Part shown: positions 38,127 through 46,458 of the stretch, piece by piece
Position numbering within the stretch: the stretch's first letter is position 1
Layout: every line of letters begins with the position of its first letter
Virus record (IMG/VR): IMGVR_UViG_3300046675_000477
Coordinates: 1 to 49,808 of that record
Reading direction: 5' to 3' (one strand)
From: a virus
Length of the DNA: 49,808 bases
Translations under genes and position numbers: made by a program
Notes under the pieces: generated by a model
Databases searched by the model: none
Told to the model about the DNA's origin: nothing
What the model saw: the letters and a program-made list of their open reading frames with translations, nothing else

Positions 38127-40557
38127 CGGTTGCTCCAACCCTCTCTCGCAGCTTCGCCATCTTGACCTGCCGATGCAAGGCCGCCGAGATGGCATTGGTG
38201 ATCAGCAGGCTCAGCTCGTCCTCCTGGCGATGCACCACGCCACTCGCCATCAGGACCACCTGCTGACGATTCTCCACGCGCGCGATCGGGAAGCCGGCGG
38301 AGTTGACGGCCAGGGCAGCGATCATCTCCATCTTGCCGCCGATGGTCCGCCAGTCCCCCGACACGTCGGAGGCACGCAGAGCGACGACCTTCTCCTCCGA
38401 CGTACCCGGTCGGATCCAGCCGGCGCACCAGATGCCGTGCTCGTCCTCACCGACGCTGACATCCGCCACCGCCGCAGAGGTGGAGTCGTAGTGCGCCGCT
38501 GCCGCCCGGAAGCCGAGGTTCGGGGAGGCGTGCCCACCACCGAGACTGATCACCCCGGTGTACGCGCACGAGCCGTCGTCACACAGCACCTGCTTCGTGG
38601 CGTAGTAGGCGTAGTTGGACTCGCTGATCGGTGGGGCTACGCAGACACCGTCGTAGCCGACATGGCAGGTCCGCCACTCCGCGATGTGACCGAAGACCCG
38701 ACCATCCTCGGTGACCGTCAGATGGGTCGGTCCATCCAGCCCCGGGTCGCGGAACCATGCCGCCGGAGGCTTCAGTCCGACTGAACTCGCCACCAGGGCC
38801 ACGGCCGGAGCCGGGTCACCGGTCGGCTTCTTCAGCGAGCCACCTTCGAGTGGAGCATGGCCGGGCCAGAACCCCGTCGCGTCGTGGTGCCACTGCGAGC
38901 AGATCTGGTTGATGAAGCGCAGCTTCTCCGGGCTGTCCTCACCGATCTCCTCGCCGACCTCCGTGCGGCACCGGTAGAAGTCACCCGGCACTCCCCATTG
39001 GACCTTCTCGTACCCGGCATGACCGGGCACCGTCCAGTAGTCGTGGAGTCGCTTGGTGTCTTCCGGATTGGTGAGCCATCCAGGCCCACGCCCAAACTGA
39101 CCACCGTTGTCAGTTGGAAGTTCGGCTCCACGCTCCAAGCTGGCCTTCAGCGCGTCCGGCGGCTCCTCACCCAGAGTGGAGTACGCGCCACGCAGCGCCC
39201 GGGCGGCCGATGCCTTGGCCTCGGCCGGACCGTCGGTCTGGTTGAAGCGAGCGGCTGCTGCATGGACGCCGGCGCGGGAGAGCGCACCGCCCGGAGTCTT
39301 GATCGGCAGCTTGTGGCAGGACTTCTCATCGCCGGTGCAGACGTGCATCACGCACGCCGACTTCCACTGGGCCGGGGTGTACTGGCCGGCACTGCCGTCC
39401 CAGGTCCCCTCGTCGACAAAGACCTCAGCCGACATCATCGGCTCATCGCCGTCCGGCTCCTGGCCCTTGGCCGCCAGGCAGTCCTCGTAGTCCGGGGAGG
39501 ACGGGTCGCACTCTTCGTCGGCATCGGGGTCGGTCAGGTCGACGACCGGCGCATTGGCGATGTCGGCCGCGGTCACCTCGCCATCAGCCTCGGCCCAGGT
39601 GCCGAGCGCGACGAACGCCTCCGGAAAGGCCGGGATGCTGACCAGGCTGGCCGAGGCGATCCGCGCGCTGGTGAAGGTGATCTGGCCGGAGTCCTCGTCG
39701 AACTCGAACTCACCGTCATCGGCGTCCACCGAGACGCCGAACTTGCCGAACTCCGCGAGCAGGCCGACGACCTCGTCGGTCTCTGGCGTGTCGACGAAGA
39801 CACCCTCGCCGCGCATCATCCCGTCGACCCGCTCGATCGAGTTGATCCGGCCGACCACGACCGAACCGTTGTGGCCCTCACCGGATGCCTTCTGCCAGGT
39901 GAGCGGGAGCGGCAGGTCCCGATGCCGCAGAGAGTCGATGGCGAACCGTCGGCCGTCACCGGAGAACACCCCCTCGGGGGCCAGCACACCGTGCCAGTTG
40001 AGCGGAGTGTCGAGGGGCATGGGGTTCTCCTTGTTCGCAGCCGCCAGTGATACTCGGCTGACGGGCTTCAGTACACACCGGCAGTTGATGACGTTCTCGA
40101 TGGATCCGCGAGGATCGCCGGGATAGCGCAGATTCTCGCCACCGACGAAGAAGTACGCGCCGGCCGGGCGGCGCTGGGTATCGGCGGCAGCATGCGCAGG
40201 ACGGACGTGGTCGTCATGCATGGTCAGCCAGGCGAGCATCACCGGCTCGTCGCCGTCGACCACTGCCTGCCGATAGGCAGCATTCTGGGTCGCCACCGCC
40301 AGCCAGGTGGTCACGGTCTCGGGGTTCGAGGTCTCCTCGGTCGCTCCGACCAGGCCGCGCAGCGATGCCAGAAATCCCGCCGTCCGGCCCCGGCGCTGGC
40401 CACCGGCCGCGGCGTAGGTGTCGAGGTAGAGCTGGGTCAGGACCTCGAAGATGTCGGAGGTGTCGTTCGGGTGGTTCAGCCACTCCTGAACGTGCGGACG
40501 AAGCGAGTTGATCGCCGCGTCCTGCGAGGCCCGGCGCTCTGCGGCGAACTCATCCAT
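38113..40557 (-). CDS. MuF-like minor head protein fused to prohead protease
   Basis: 814 aa. Residues 1-165 are MuF-like (MHDDHVRPAHAAADTQRRPA, VINCRCVL); 180-330 resemble a prohead protease (LPLTWQKASGEGHNGSVVVG, FGKFGVSVDADD). The remaining 480 residues are an acidic linker and Cys-containing domains of unknown role. An internal ATG at 40020 (residue 180) has AAGGAG 6 bases upstream, so a separate protease of about 635 aa may also be made. ATG at 40557 overlaps the portal stop. Confidence 0.83.
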   Translation of the reverse strand: MDEFAAERRASQDAAINSLRPHVQEWLNHPNDTSDIFEVLTQLYLDTYAAAGGQRRGRTAGFLASLRGLVGATEETSNPETVTTWLAVATQNAAYRQAVVDGDEPVMLAWLTMHDDHVRPAHAAADTQRRPAGAYFFVGGENLRYPGDPRGSIENVINCRCVLKPVSRVSLAAANKENPMPLDTPLNWHGVLAPEGVFSGDGRRFAIDSLRHRDLPLPLTWQKASGEGHNGSVVVGRINSIERVDGMMRGEGVFVDTPETDEVVGLLAEFGKFGVSVDADDGEFEFDEDSGQITFTSARIASASLVSIPAFPEAFVALGTWAEADGEVTAADIANAPVVDLTDPDADEECDPSSPDYEDCLAAKGQEPDGDEPMMSAEVFVDEGTWDGSAGQYTPAQWKSACVMHVCTGDEKSCHKLPIKTPGGALSRAGVHAAAARFNQTDGPAEAKASAARALRGAYSTLGEEPPDALKASLERGAELPTDNGGQFGRGPGWLTNPEDTKRLHDYWTVPGHAGYEKVQWGVPGDFYRCRTEVGEEIGEDSPEKLRFINQICSQWHHDATGFWPGHAPLEGGSLKKPTGDPAPAVALVASSVGLKPPAAWFRDPGLDGPTHLTVTEDGRVFGHIAEWRTCHVGYDGVCVAPPISESNYAYYATKQVLCDDGSCAYTGVISLGGGHASPNLGFRAAAAHYDSTSAAVADVSVGEDEHGIWCAGWIRPGTSEEKVVALRASDVSGDWRTIGGKMEMIAALAVNSAGFPIARVENRQQVVLMASGVVHRQEDELSLLITNAISAALHRQVKMAKLRERVGATDGTV
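38771..38785. repeat. TTCAGTC palindrome copy 27
   Basis: TTCAGTCCGACTGAA, exact, inside the C-terminal part of the MuF-protease gene. Confidence 0.9.
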
Positions 40558-42329
40558 CAGGCCGGCACCTGATCGGCCAGCCGCAGCCAGTTCACCAGCC
40601 GGTCCCGGCGGTGGGGTGACTGCTCCTTCAGCAGTGACTCGACGTAGTTCTCCAGCACCGGCACCACGGAGTCCGCATCAGCGATGCCGTCCAGCACCTG
40701 TGGCGCACAGGCGAAGGCGTCGGCCAACAGCCGGGAGGCATCGCCGTTGGCTCTCACATAGACGTGCGTCTCGTAGCTGGGCACGCCGGGCGGCTTCGCC
40801 ACGGTCTGGCGCAGTCGGTTGCCGGCCCGCTCCAGAGCCCGGAAGACCAGCGCCTCGGACGCGGCGACCAGCGCGGACTCGGCGGGCGTGCTCGGCCGGG
40901 TCGGATGATCTTCCAGCGACGGGGCCGGTCGGGCCTCCCGGGTCACCGTTCCGGGAGGGACGGTGACACCGAGATCGATGCCGAGCGCGGAGAGCGCACC
41001 CTGCACCTGCTCCGGTGTCGCGGAGCCGGAGGCGACCTTGATCAACAGCCACTGGTGGAACTCGTCCGACGTCGGCGTGTCGTCGTCGTCGAAGCCGTTC
41101 TCCCGGCGCAGCGCATCGGCGGAGATGAGGCCGCGGTCGTACAGCTCGAACGCCTCCTTGCTCCGGTCCGGCCGAAGTCGGAGAGAGGAGGTGTCGTAGA
41201 TGATGATCGCGGGCGGGTCATCACCGACCATCGGGCGCAGGTAGCCGATCACAATGGCGTTCGCGATCACGTCGAGCATCGGCTCGATGTGCAGCTTGAT
41301 GGTTGACTCTTCAACCTGCCATGCGCCCCAGTGGGAGACGCCGGTACCGGTCGTGCTGCCCTGGCTGCCTCGGGCGGCCATGCCGAGGATCTGCTCGGGG
41401 GGCAGGTCCATGCCGAGAGCGAAGCGCCGGATCGCCTCGGCCCGCAGCTCCATCGCATGACTGTCCAGCTGCGACCAGAACTGCATCAGCCGTGGCTTGT
41501 CGATCGCATCGTCCGGCGCGGTGACGACGATCGGGATCATCGCGCTCGGGGACGACGGGTCGTTGATCGGCGTCATCATGGCGTCGGCCAGGGTGAGCAT
41601 GAAGGCGTCGGCGTCGTTGGCGGTCTCCGGTGCCGATCCATCCACGGTCGGTGGCGGGGGGAACGTCATCCCCTGCGGCATGATCAGAATCCCGGCACCG
41701 GCCAGTCGGCTGGTGATCTGGGCAAAGACGTGGCGGGTCAGCCACTCGATCTCCGACAGGATCGGGAGCAGTGACCGGAAGGCCGAGTCAGCCTCGATCC
41801 GGCGGGCCGGGTTCGGCAGCCAGATCCGGATGACCACGTCATCCTCAGTCAGCGGCACCGCCGGCAGACCGTCGCCGTAGTTGATCTGCCAGGAGGTCCC
41901 GGCGACCACCATCTCGATACAGGAGACGATCTCCCAGGTGTCGATCCCCTCGACCTGGCGACCGACCAGGTAGCACTCACCGGCGATGGTCAGGTGGGTG
42001 CCGATCGCCTCCAGCATCTGGGTCTGGCCGTCCTTGCCGTTGAACAGCGCCTGCAGCGCATCGGCGGCCGGGCCGGTCGTCTGGGCCCGCGGAGTCTGGT
42101 CGGGGCCGAGCAGCGCGGCGCTGAGTGTCGCCCGGGAGACGGCGTGGCCGAAGAACTTCGCGGCGAACCGCGCCTCACCGCAGATGGCGAAGTGCCGGTA
42201 TGCCTCCGCCTGCCAGTCCTGGCGGGGTTGATAGATGCGTGCTGCCTTGCCGGGGTACCTGGTGGCCGAAGCCACCATGGCGGTAGTCGGGATCACAACC
42301 GCCGGCGGTTCGGTCTTGCGTCGAGGCAT
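40557..42329 (-). CDS. Portal protein
   Basis: 590 aa. YLVGRQVEGIDTWEIVSCIE, GDGLPAVPLTEDDVVIRIWL, FAQITSRLAGAGILIMPQGM and MDLPPEQILGMAARGSQGST are portal-type phrases, in the right place between terminase and protease. It forms the twelve-part ring through which DNA enters the head. Size and layout are ordinary. Its stop overlaps the MuF-protease start. Confidence 0.92.
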   Translation of the reverse strand: MPRRKTEPPAVVIPTTAMVASATRYPGKAARIYQPRQDWQAEAYRHFAICGEARFAAKFFGHAVSRATLSAALLGPDQTPRAQTTGPAADALQALFNGKDGQTQMLEAIGTHLTIAGECYLVGRQVEGIDTWEIVSCIEMVVAGTSWQINYGDGLPAVPLTEDDVVIRIWLPNPARRIEADSAFRSLLPILSEIEWLTRHVFAQITSRLAGAGILIMPQGMTFPPPPTVDGSAPETANDADAFMLTLADAMMTPINDPSSPSAMIPIVVTAPDDAIDKPRLMQFWSQLDSHAMELRAEAIRRFALGMDLPPEQILGMAARGSQGSTTGTGVSHWGAWQVEESTIKLHIEPMLDVIANAIVIGYLRPMVGDDPPAIIIYDTSSLRLRPDRSKEAFELYDRGLISADALRRENGFDDDDTPTSDEFHQWLLIKVASGSATPEQVQGALSALGIDLGVTVPPGTVTREARPAPSLEDHPTRPSTPAESALVAASEALVFRALERAGNRLRQTVAKPPGVPSYETHVYVRANGDASRLLADAFACAPQVLDGIADADSVVPVLENYVESLLKEQSPHRRDRLVNWLRLADQVPA

Positions 42330-42399
42330 GGGTGTCTTTCCGCTCCGGGAGTTACCCGGAGTTTGGCACAGATCGCCTGGCCGGAGCCAGGATCACGGC

Positions 42400-42415
42400 T
42401 TCAGTCGGGACTGAA
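42400..42415. repeat. TTCAGTC palindrome copy 28 (16-base form)
   Basis: TTCAGTCGGGACTGAA in the 88-base gap between the DUF1360 gene and the portal gene. Confidence 0.82.
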
Positions 42416-42417
42416 AC

Positions 42418-42765
42418 TCAGTCTGCGCCATCCACTGGTTGATCGTAGGAAACCAGGATCGCAGCTCCGTAGCTCATGACGCCCCACCAGATGTTCGGCA
42501 GCCACCACCACCAGGCCAGATTGGAGAGCAGCGCCCAGGTGATCATTCCCAGCGAGAGATAGGGAGCCAGGCAGAAGCCGCACTCGAACAGCTTGAACCA
42601 TCGGCTCTCACCCATCCGGGCGGCGATCCTGCTCCGAATCCACAGCATCGGAGGGAAGTCGTCGTAGGTGATCAGTCTGGCGGTGCGGCCAACGGAGACG
42701 GTACCGACAATGACGGCCAGGACCCAGACCCACCAAGGGTGGGGCAGGCCGATCAGCGCGATCAC
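42418..42765 (-). CDS. DUF1360-like membrane protein
   Basis: 115 aa, ATGA-coupled to terminase. RTARLITYDDFPP and ECGFCLAPYLS are the marks of the DUF1360 family. Membrane spans at about 11-27 and 65-108. Frequent in actinophage structural operons between terminase and portal; role unknown. Confidence 0.85.
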   Translation of the reverse strand: MIALIGLPHPWWVWVLAVIVGTVSVGRTARLITYDDFPPMLWIRSRIAARMGESRWFKLFECGFCLAPYLSLGMITWALLSNLAWWWWLPNIWWGVMSYGAAILVSYDQPVDGAD

Positions 42766-44183
42766 CCGACCGCCCGGAGGTGGCCACGCTGGACGGTCCG
42801 GCCGCGCAGCAGGGTGTTCGGGTCGGCGATGGCCGCGGGCTCGATGTTCCGCAGGAGTTCGGTGGCCCCGTGGACCAGGGCATCGACGCGGTTCGGAGAC
42901 GGGCCGAGACCGGGCACCCAGGTGGTCTGCTCGTCCTCCAGCTCACCCAGGTCACCGACATGGGTGACCAGCTTGCGCTCGTAGCGGGCCACGATCGGCT
43001 CGGCCCGGATCGCCTTGCCGCGCCGCGAGTTGACCAGGATGATCCGGGTCAGGCCGAAGCCGGTGGTGTCCAGGGTGTGCTTCACCATGTCGCCGCCGTA
43101 GTTCTTCTCGGCCACGATGGCGTCGGCATTGAACTCCTCGACCAGGGTGTGCGCCTTGGTCGCCCAGCCGGCCGGGCTGTACCTCCCCGTGTGATCGGCC
43201 AGTACGTACAGCTGCTTGTCGAAGCCGATCCCGACCACGACGATGCCGGTGTCGTCGGAGCCGACTCTGGTCGAGCCGGCCGGGTCGACGCCGACCACGA
43301 TCCGCAGCAGGGGTGGTGCCTCCTCGGCGGCGACGAACAGGTCCCAACTCCACATCGCCCCCTCGACGTCGGTGAGGATCTCGCCGTGGAGTTCCTGCTT
43401 GCCGAGCCGGGTGCCCTCGTAGCGGTCCAGCACCGTCCGCTTGTAGGTGTCGGCCAGGTTGTCCAGATTGGCGTAGGTGGAGACCCGGCGCAGCACGGTC
43501 AGTGGATCGGCTGCGGTCTCGCGCATCCACCTGGTCGGCTTCGGCGTCGTGGTGGCGACGACTTTCGGGCTCTTCCCGAGTCGTAGCCCCAGCAGCATCG
43601 TGGACCACACGTCGTCGATCAGCGGATAGTGGGCGGGCTCGTCGGCCCAGGCGAACCCGGCCTCAGGGCCACGCAGACGGTCCGGCTCCTCGGCGCTGAA
43701 GCACTGGCCGATCGCCCCGTTGGGCCAGGTGAGTCGCTTCTTGCTCGGTTCCCAGAGCGGACGCTTGCCCGGCGGTGAGGTGGCGAGGATGCCGGACACA
43801 CCCTCCACCATCGTGTCGCGGAGGTCGGGCCCGGTCGCCGCGATCAGGAAGACGCGGGGCACCCGGGTGACCACCTGGTGGGTGATCTCGCTCCCGCTCC
43901 GGGACTTTCCCGAACCACGGCCGCCCGACAGCAGAAGGGTCAGCCAGGAATCCGACCAGCGTGGAGGACGCTGGTCGGATCTGGCGTGCGGCCAGTCCCA
44001 GTCCCCGTGGGGGCGGCCGTCACAGTTGGGGTCCGGGCAGAAGAACGGGTGCCAGGTCGAGTTCTCGTGGTCCTTCAGGAGCTGGAGCGCCCGCTGCTGG
44101 AACTCGGGCTTCCACTGCCGGAAGGCTTCAAGGTCCAGTCCCTGGGGAGTGCCCGGCATTCCGGGCGGTGCCGGATCACGCAT
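42762..44183 (-). CDS. terL: Terminase, large subunit
   Basis: 473 aa from ATG 44183, chosen over an in-frame upstream start whose extra 26 residues look non-coding. Walker A SGGRGSGKS (86-94), a Walker B-type AWADEPAHY, and a nuclease half with VVGVDPAGS and IVAEKNYGGD. It powers DNA packaging and cuts the concatemer, working with the small subunit at 44683 and the portal. Confidence 0.95.
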   Translation of the reverse strand: MRDPAPPGMPGTPQGLDLEAFRQWKPEFQQRALQLLKDHENSTWHPFFCPDPNCDGRPHGDWDWPHARSDQRPPRWSDSWLTLLLSGGRGSGKSRSGSEITHQVVTRVPRVFLIAATGPDLRDTMVEGVSGILATSPPGKRPLWEPSKKRLTWPNGAIGQCFSAEEPDRLRGPEAGFAWADEPAHYPLIDDVWSTMLLGLRLGKSPKVVATTTPKPTRWMRETAADPLTVLRRVSTYANLDNLADTYKRTVLDRYEGTRLGKQELHGEILTDVEGAMWSWDLFVAAEEAPPLLRIVVGVDPAGSTRVGSDDTGIVVVGIGFDKQLYVLADHTGRYSPAGWATKAHTLVEEFNADAIVAEKNYGGDMVKHTLDTTGFGLTRIILVNSRRGKAIRAEPIVARYERKLVTHVGDLGELEDEQTTWVPGLGPSPNRVDALVHGATELLRNIEPAAIADPNTLLRGRTVQRGHLRAVG

Positions 44184-44287
44184 TCCGAACACCACAGTCC
44201 GCGATGGAGGCGGGTGGCGTAGGTGCCGAGGTGGAGGGTCTTGCCGCAACCCCCAGCACACTGCTGAGTCCAGCGGACCTTCTGCAC
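44075..44287 (-). CDS. Possible zinc-ribbon protein overlapping terL
   Basis: 70 aa from a GTG start. CAGGCGKTLHLG and WCSECVIRHRPEC form a believable zinc ribbon, but the last 35 codons run over the terL start in another frame and become Ser-rich. Either a real small gene with a long overlap or a leftover ribbon. I lean to real because the ribbon region lies mostly upstream of terL. Confidence 0.4.
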   Translation of the reverse strand: MQKVRWTQQCAGGCGKTLHLGTYATRLHRGLWCSECVIRHRPECRALPRDWTLKPSGSGSPSSSSGRSSS

Positions 44288-44296
44288 TCTTCTAGT

Positions 44297-44683
44297 CTAG
44301 AAACGGTGTCCAGCACGTTCGGGCACCTCTTCCACGGTGTTCGCCGGGCCGATGTTGCCGACACCACCACCGTTTTCCTCGCTGACTTTGTAGTAGGTCC
44401 GATGCCCACCAGGCTGACGCTCCGGTGGATCGTCCGGATTGAACAGATGGACGGACATCGTCCGTCCCTTCGGCAGCCTGCTCAGCAACTCATCCAGGTC
44501 CACGTCGAGATCGCGAGCCAGCTTCTCGCAGATGGCCGTCTGGGCATAGGTGGTGTTGGAGGAGGTTCCCGTGATCAGACATGCCCGATAGATCATCTGG
44601 GGCATCCAGGCGCCGGTAGTGAACTGGATCTTGGTCCGGGGGGCAACCCCGGCCGGTGTGTGCGGACCCGTTCGGAATGGCAT
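44297..44683 (-). CDS. Hypothetical protein between terminase genes
   Basis: 128 aa, ATGA-coupled to the small terminase. KIQFTTGAWMPQMIYRACLI, then LARDLDVDLDELLSRLPKGR, which is helical, and a Gly-rich end. No family recognised. Position suggests a packaging accessory. Confidence 0.75.
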   Translation of the reverse strand: MPFRTGPHTPAGVAPRTKIQFTTGAWMPQMIYRACLITGTSSNTTYAQTAICEKLARDLDVDLDELLSRLPKGRTMSVHLFNPDDPPERQPGGHRTYYKVSEENGGGVGNIGPANTVEEVPERAGHRF

Positions 44684-45225
44684 CAGGCTTCGATCGCCTC
44701 GTGCTCGTCCTCGATCACTTCACCCTCGAAGATGTCGACGTCGGCCACCTGCGGAGCGAGCGTCATGGTCACCCGGGCCACCCAGTCCTCCAGCTCGCTC
44801 TGGGTCGGGGAGTGCACGACGATCTCGGTCGGGGCATCCAGGCCGAACAGCTTCGCGTGCCGATCGATGATCTCCCTGGCCTTGCCGACGGCCATCAGAT
44901 GCTCGGGACTCTCGCCATCGATGGCCTTCGGCCAGACCGAACGCAGCAGACGGTCCAGTCGGTCGCCTGCCAGCATCCGTAGCTTGTCGCGGTCGGTGGT
45001 CTGCAGTTGCTTGGCCAGCGTGCGCTCGACCGAGACCAGTGCGGCCCGCGGTGTCGGGAAGCCCAGGGTTGTCGCGATCTCGCTCCAGGTGGCTCCGGCG
45101 ATGCGCAGCTGCACCGCCGCTTCCGCCTTGCGCCGGCGCGCCGCCGACACGCTGGACCCGGTCCCCTTACGGCCCGGAAGTTCGGAAACCCCCTGGGGGT
45201 GCGTCGGATCCTGCATTCCTGCCAT
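44683..45225 (-). CDS. terS: Terminase, small subunit
   Basis: 180 aa. RRRKAEAAVQLRIAGATWSE and IATTLGFPTPRAALVSVERT form a helix-turn-helix that would recognise the packaging site; the helical middle (REIIDRHAKLFGLDAP) suits oligomer formation, and the acidic C-terminus may bind the large subunit. It starts the leftward late block. Confidence 0.85.
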   Translation of the reverse strand: MAGMQDPTHPQGVSELPGRKGTGSSVSAARRRKAEAAVQLRIAGATWSEIATTLGFPTPRAALVSVERTLAKQLQTTDRDKLRMLAGDRLDRLLRSVWPKAIDGESPEHLMAVGKAREIIDRHAKLFGLDAPTEIVVHSPTQSELEDWVARVTMTLAPQVADVDIFEGEVIEDEHEAIEA

Positions 45226-45349
45226 ACCGGAACAGTACGACTACGTGGTGTTGTCGGTACAGTGCTGCCAGCGAGACGGCCACCCCGAGAGGGCGGAGCT
45301 TTCAGGCGCAGGAAGAGGCGCGGTATGCGTTCAGTCGGACTGAACTGAG
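45226..45349. other. Divergent intergenic region
   Basis: 124 bases between the leftward terminase operon and the rightward fibre module; it should hold start sites for both, but no convincing -35/-10 pair is visible, so the late genes may use an unusual promoter or an activator. A palindrome copy lies at its right end. Confidence 0.45.
45330..45344. repeat. TTCAGTC palindrome copy 29
   Basis: TTCAGTCGGACTGAA, exact, 5 bases before the ATG of the gene at 45350. Confidence 0.92.
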
Positions 45350-46456
45350 ATGGCACGGTGCTCGTGCGGTAACCAGGCGTGCAGCTGCATCGTCAAAGGT
45401 GAGGCCGGTGTCGTGGTCACCGGCAACGGGACACCGACCCGGCCCTATCTGGTCGGGCTTACCAACTCCGATCTCTCCAAGGCCGTCGTCGTCTCCGACA
45501 CCCCGACCCTCGACCTGCACATCAGCGGGCTCGGCACCCCGACGAGCCCGCTGAACATCTTCGGCTACCCGCTGACGAAGATGACCGACCTGAAGGACGT
45601 GAACGACCCGTTCCCACCAGCCGTCGGTGAGGTGCCGACCTGGATGGGTACCCACTGGGAGTTCCAGCCCCCGCCCGGCGGCGCCGGTGGCACCACGGTC
45701 AGTGCCGGGCATGGCCTGGGTGGCAACGGCAGCGTCGGCACTCCGCTGACCGCACTCACCCCCTCGGAGTGGGCGGTCGGCGAACTCGCCGCCTGGGCGG
45801 CCGGAGCCGTCCCGGCGACCGCCGGCAATACGGTCTACGTCGACACCGCCGGCAACCTCCGCTCGCGCCCCCAGGTCTGGCAACCCTCGACCCTGCCGAA
45901 CGTGACGGCCTCGCCATCCACCTACCCCCTCGGCATGACGATCCTGTCCGTACCCGCCGCCCAGGCCGGGGCTGCCGGCTGGCCGGGTGGCGGCCTGGTC
46001 GTCACACACAACCGCTACAACGACAACGTCGTCGCCCAGTGGTGGCACGCCAACTCCACCACCAAGCCACTGGCCTACTACCGCAGCGGCAATGCGGCGA
46101 ACACTCCGGCCTGGTCGAACTGGGTCACCGTGGTCGAGGACACCGGGTGGATCAACATCACTCCGTCCTCCGGCTCGGGCACCCTGCACTACCGGGGCAG
46201 GAACGGCTTTGTCGAGCTGGCCGGAAGCCTGAGCGGGATGACGGGACTCCCCCAGGGGCAGAACGGTGCGGTCGCACCGGCGGGCAGCATCCCGACCGCC
46301 TACTGCCCACCGGCAACGGTCTACTTCGCCACGAGCACCGGCGGTGCAGGCAACGGCCTCGGGCTGGTCGGACCAGCCGGCGACATCAGCCAGTGGTACA
46401 ACTACCCCGGCTCGTGCACGGTCTTCCGCGGTACGACTGTCTGGGCGAAGGAGTAG
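45350..46456 (+). CDS. Tail fibre-like protein, Cys-rich N-terminus (paralog B)
   Basis: 368 aa; no clear Shine-Dalgarno, the palindrome lies where one would be. MARCSCGNQACSCIVKGEAG matches the plan of the genes at 19553 and 46459, followed by VVTGNGTPTRPYLVGLTNSD and a strand-rich body ending with WSNWVTVVEDTGWINITPSS, a phrase type found in phage fibre tips and hydrolase-like heads. Likely a virion fibre. Confidence 0.78.
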   Translation: MARCSCGNQACSCIVKGEAGVVVTGNGTPTRPYLVGLTNSDLSKAVVVSDTPTLDLHISGLGTPTSPLNIFGYPLTKMTDLKDVNDPFPPAVGEVPTWMGTHWEFQPPPGGAGGTTVSAGHGLGGNGSVGTPLTALTPSEWAVGELAAWAAGAVPATAGNTVYVDTAGNLRSRPQVWQPSTLPNVTASPSTYPLGMTILSVPAAQAGAAGWPGGGLVVTHNRYNDNVVAQWWHANSTTKPLAYYRSGNAANTPAWSNWVTVVEDTGWINITPSSGSGTLHYRGRNGFVELAGSLSGMTGLPQGQNGAVAPAGSIPTAYCPPATVYFATSTGGAGNGLGLVGPAGDISQWYNYPGSCTVFRGTTVWAKE

Positions 46457-46458
46457 CC

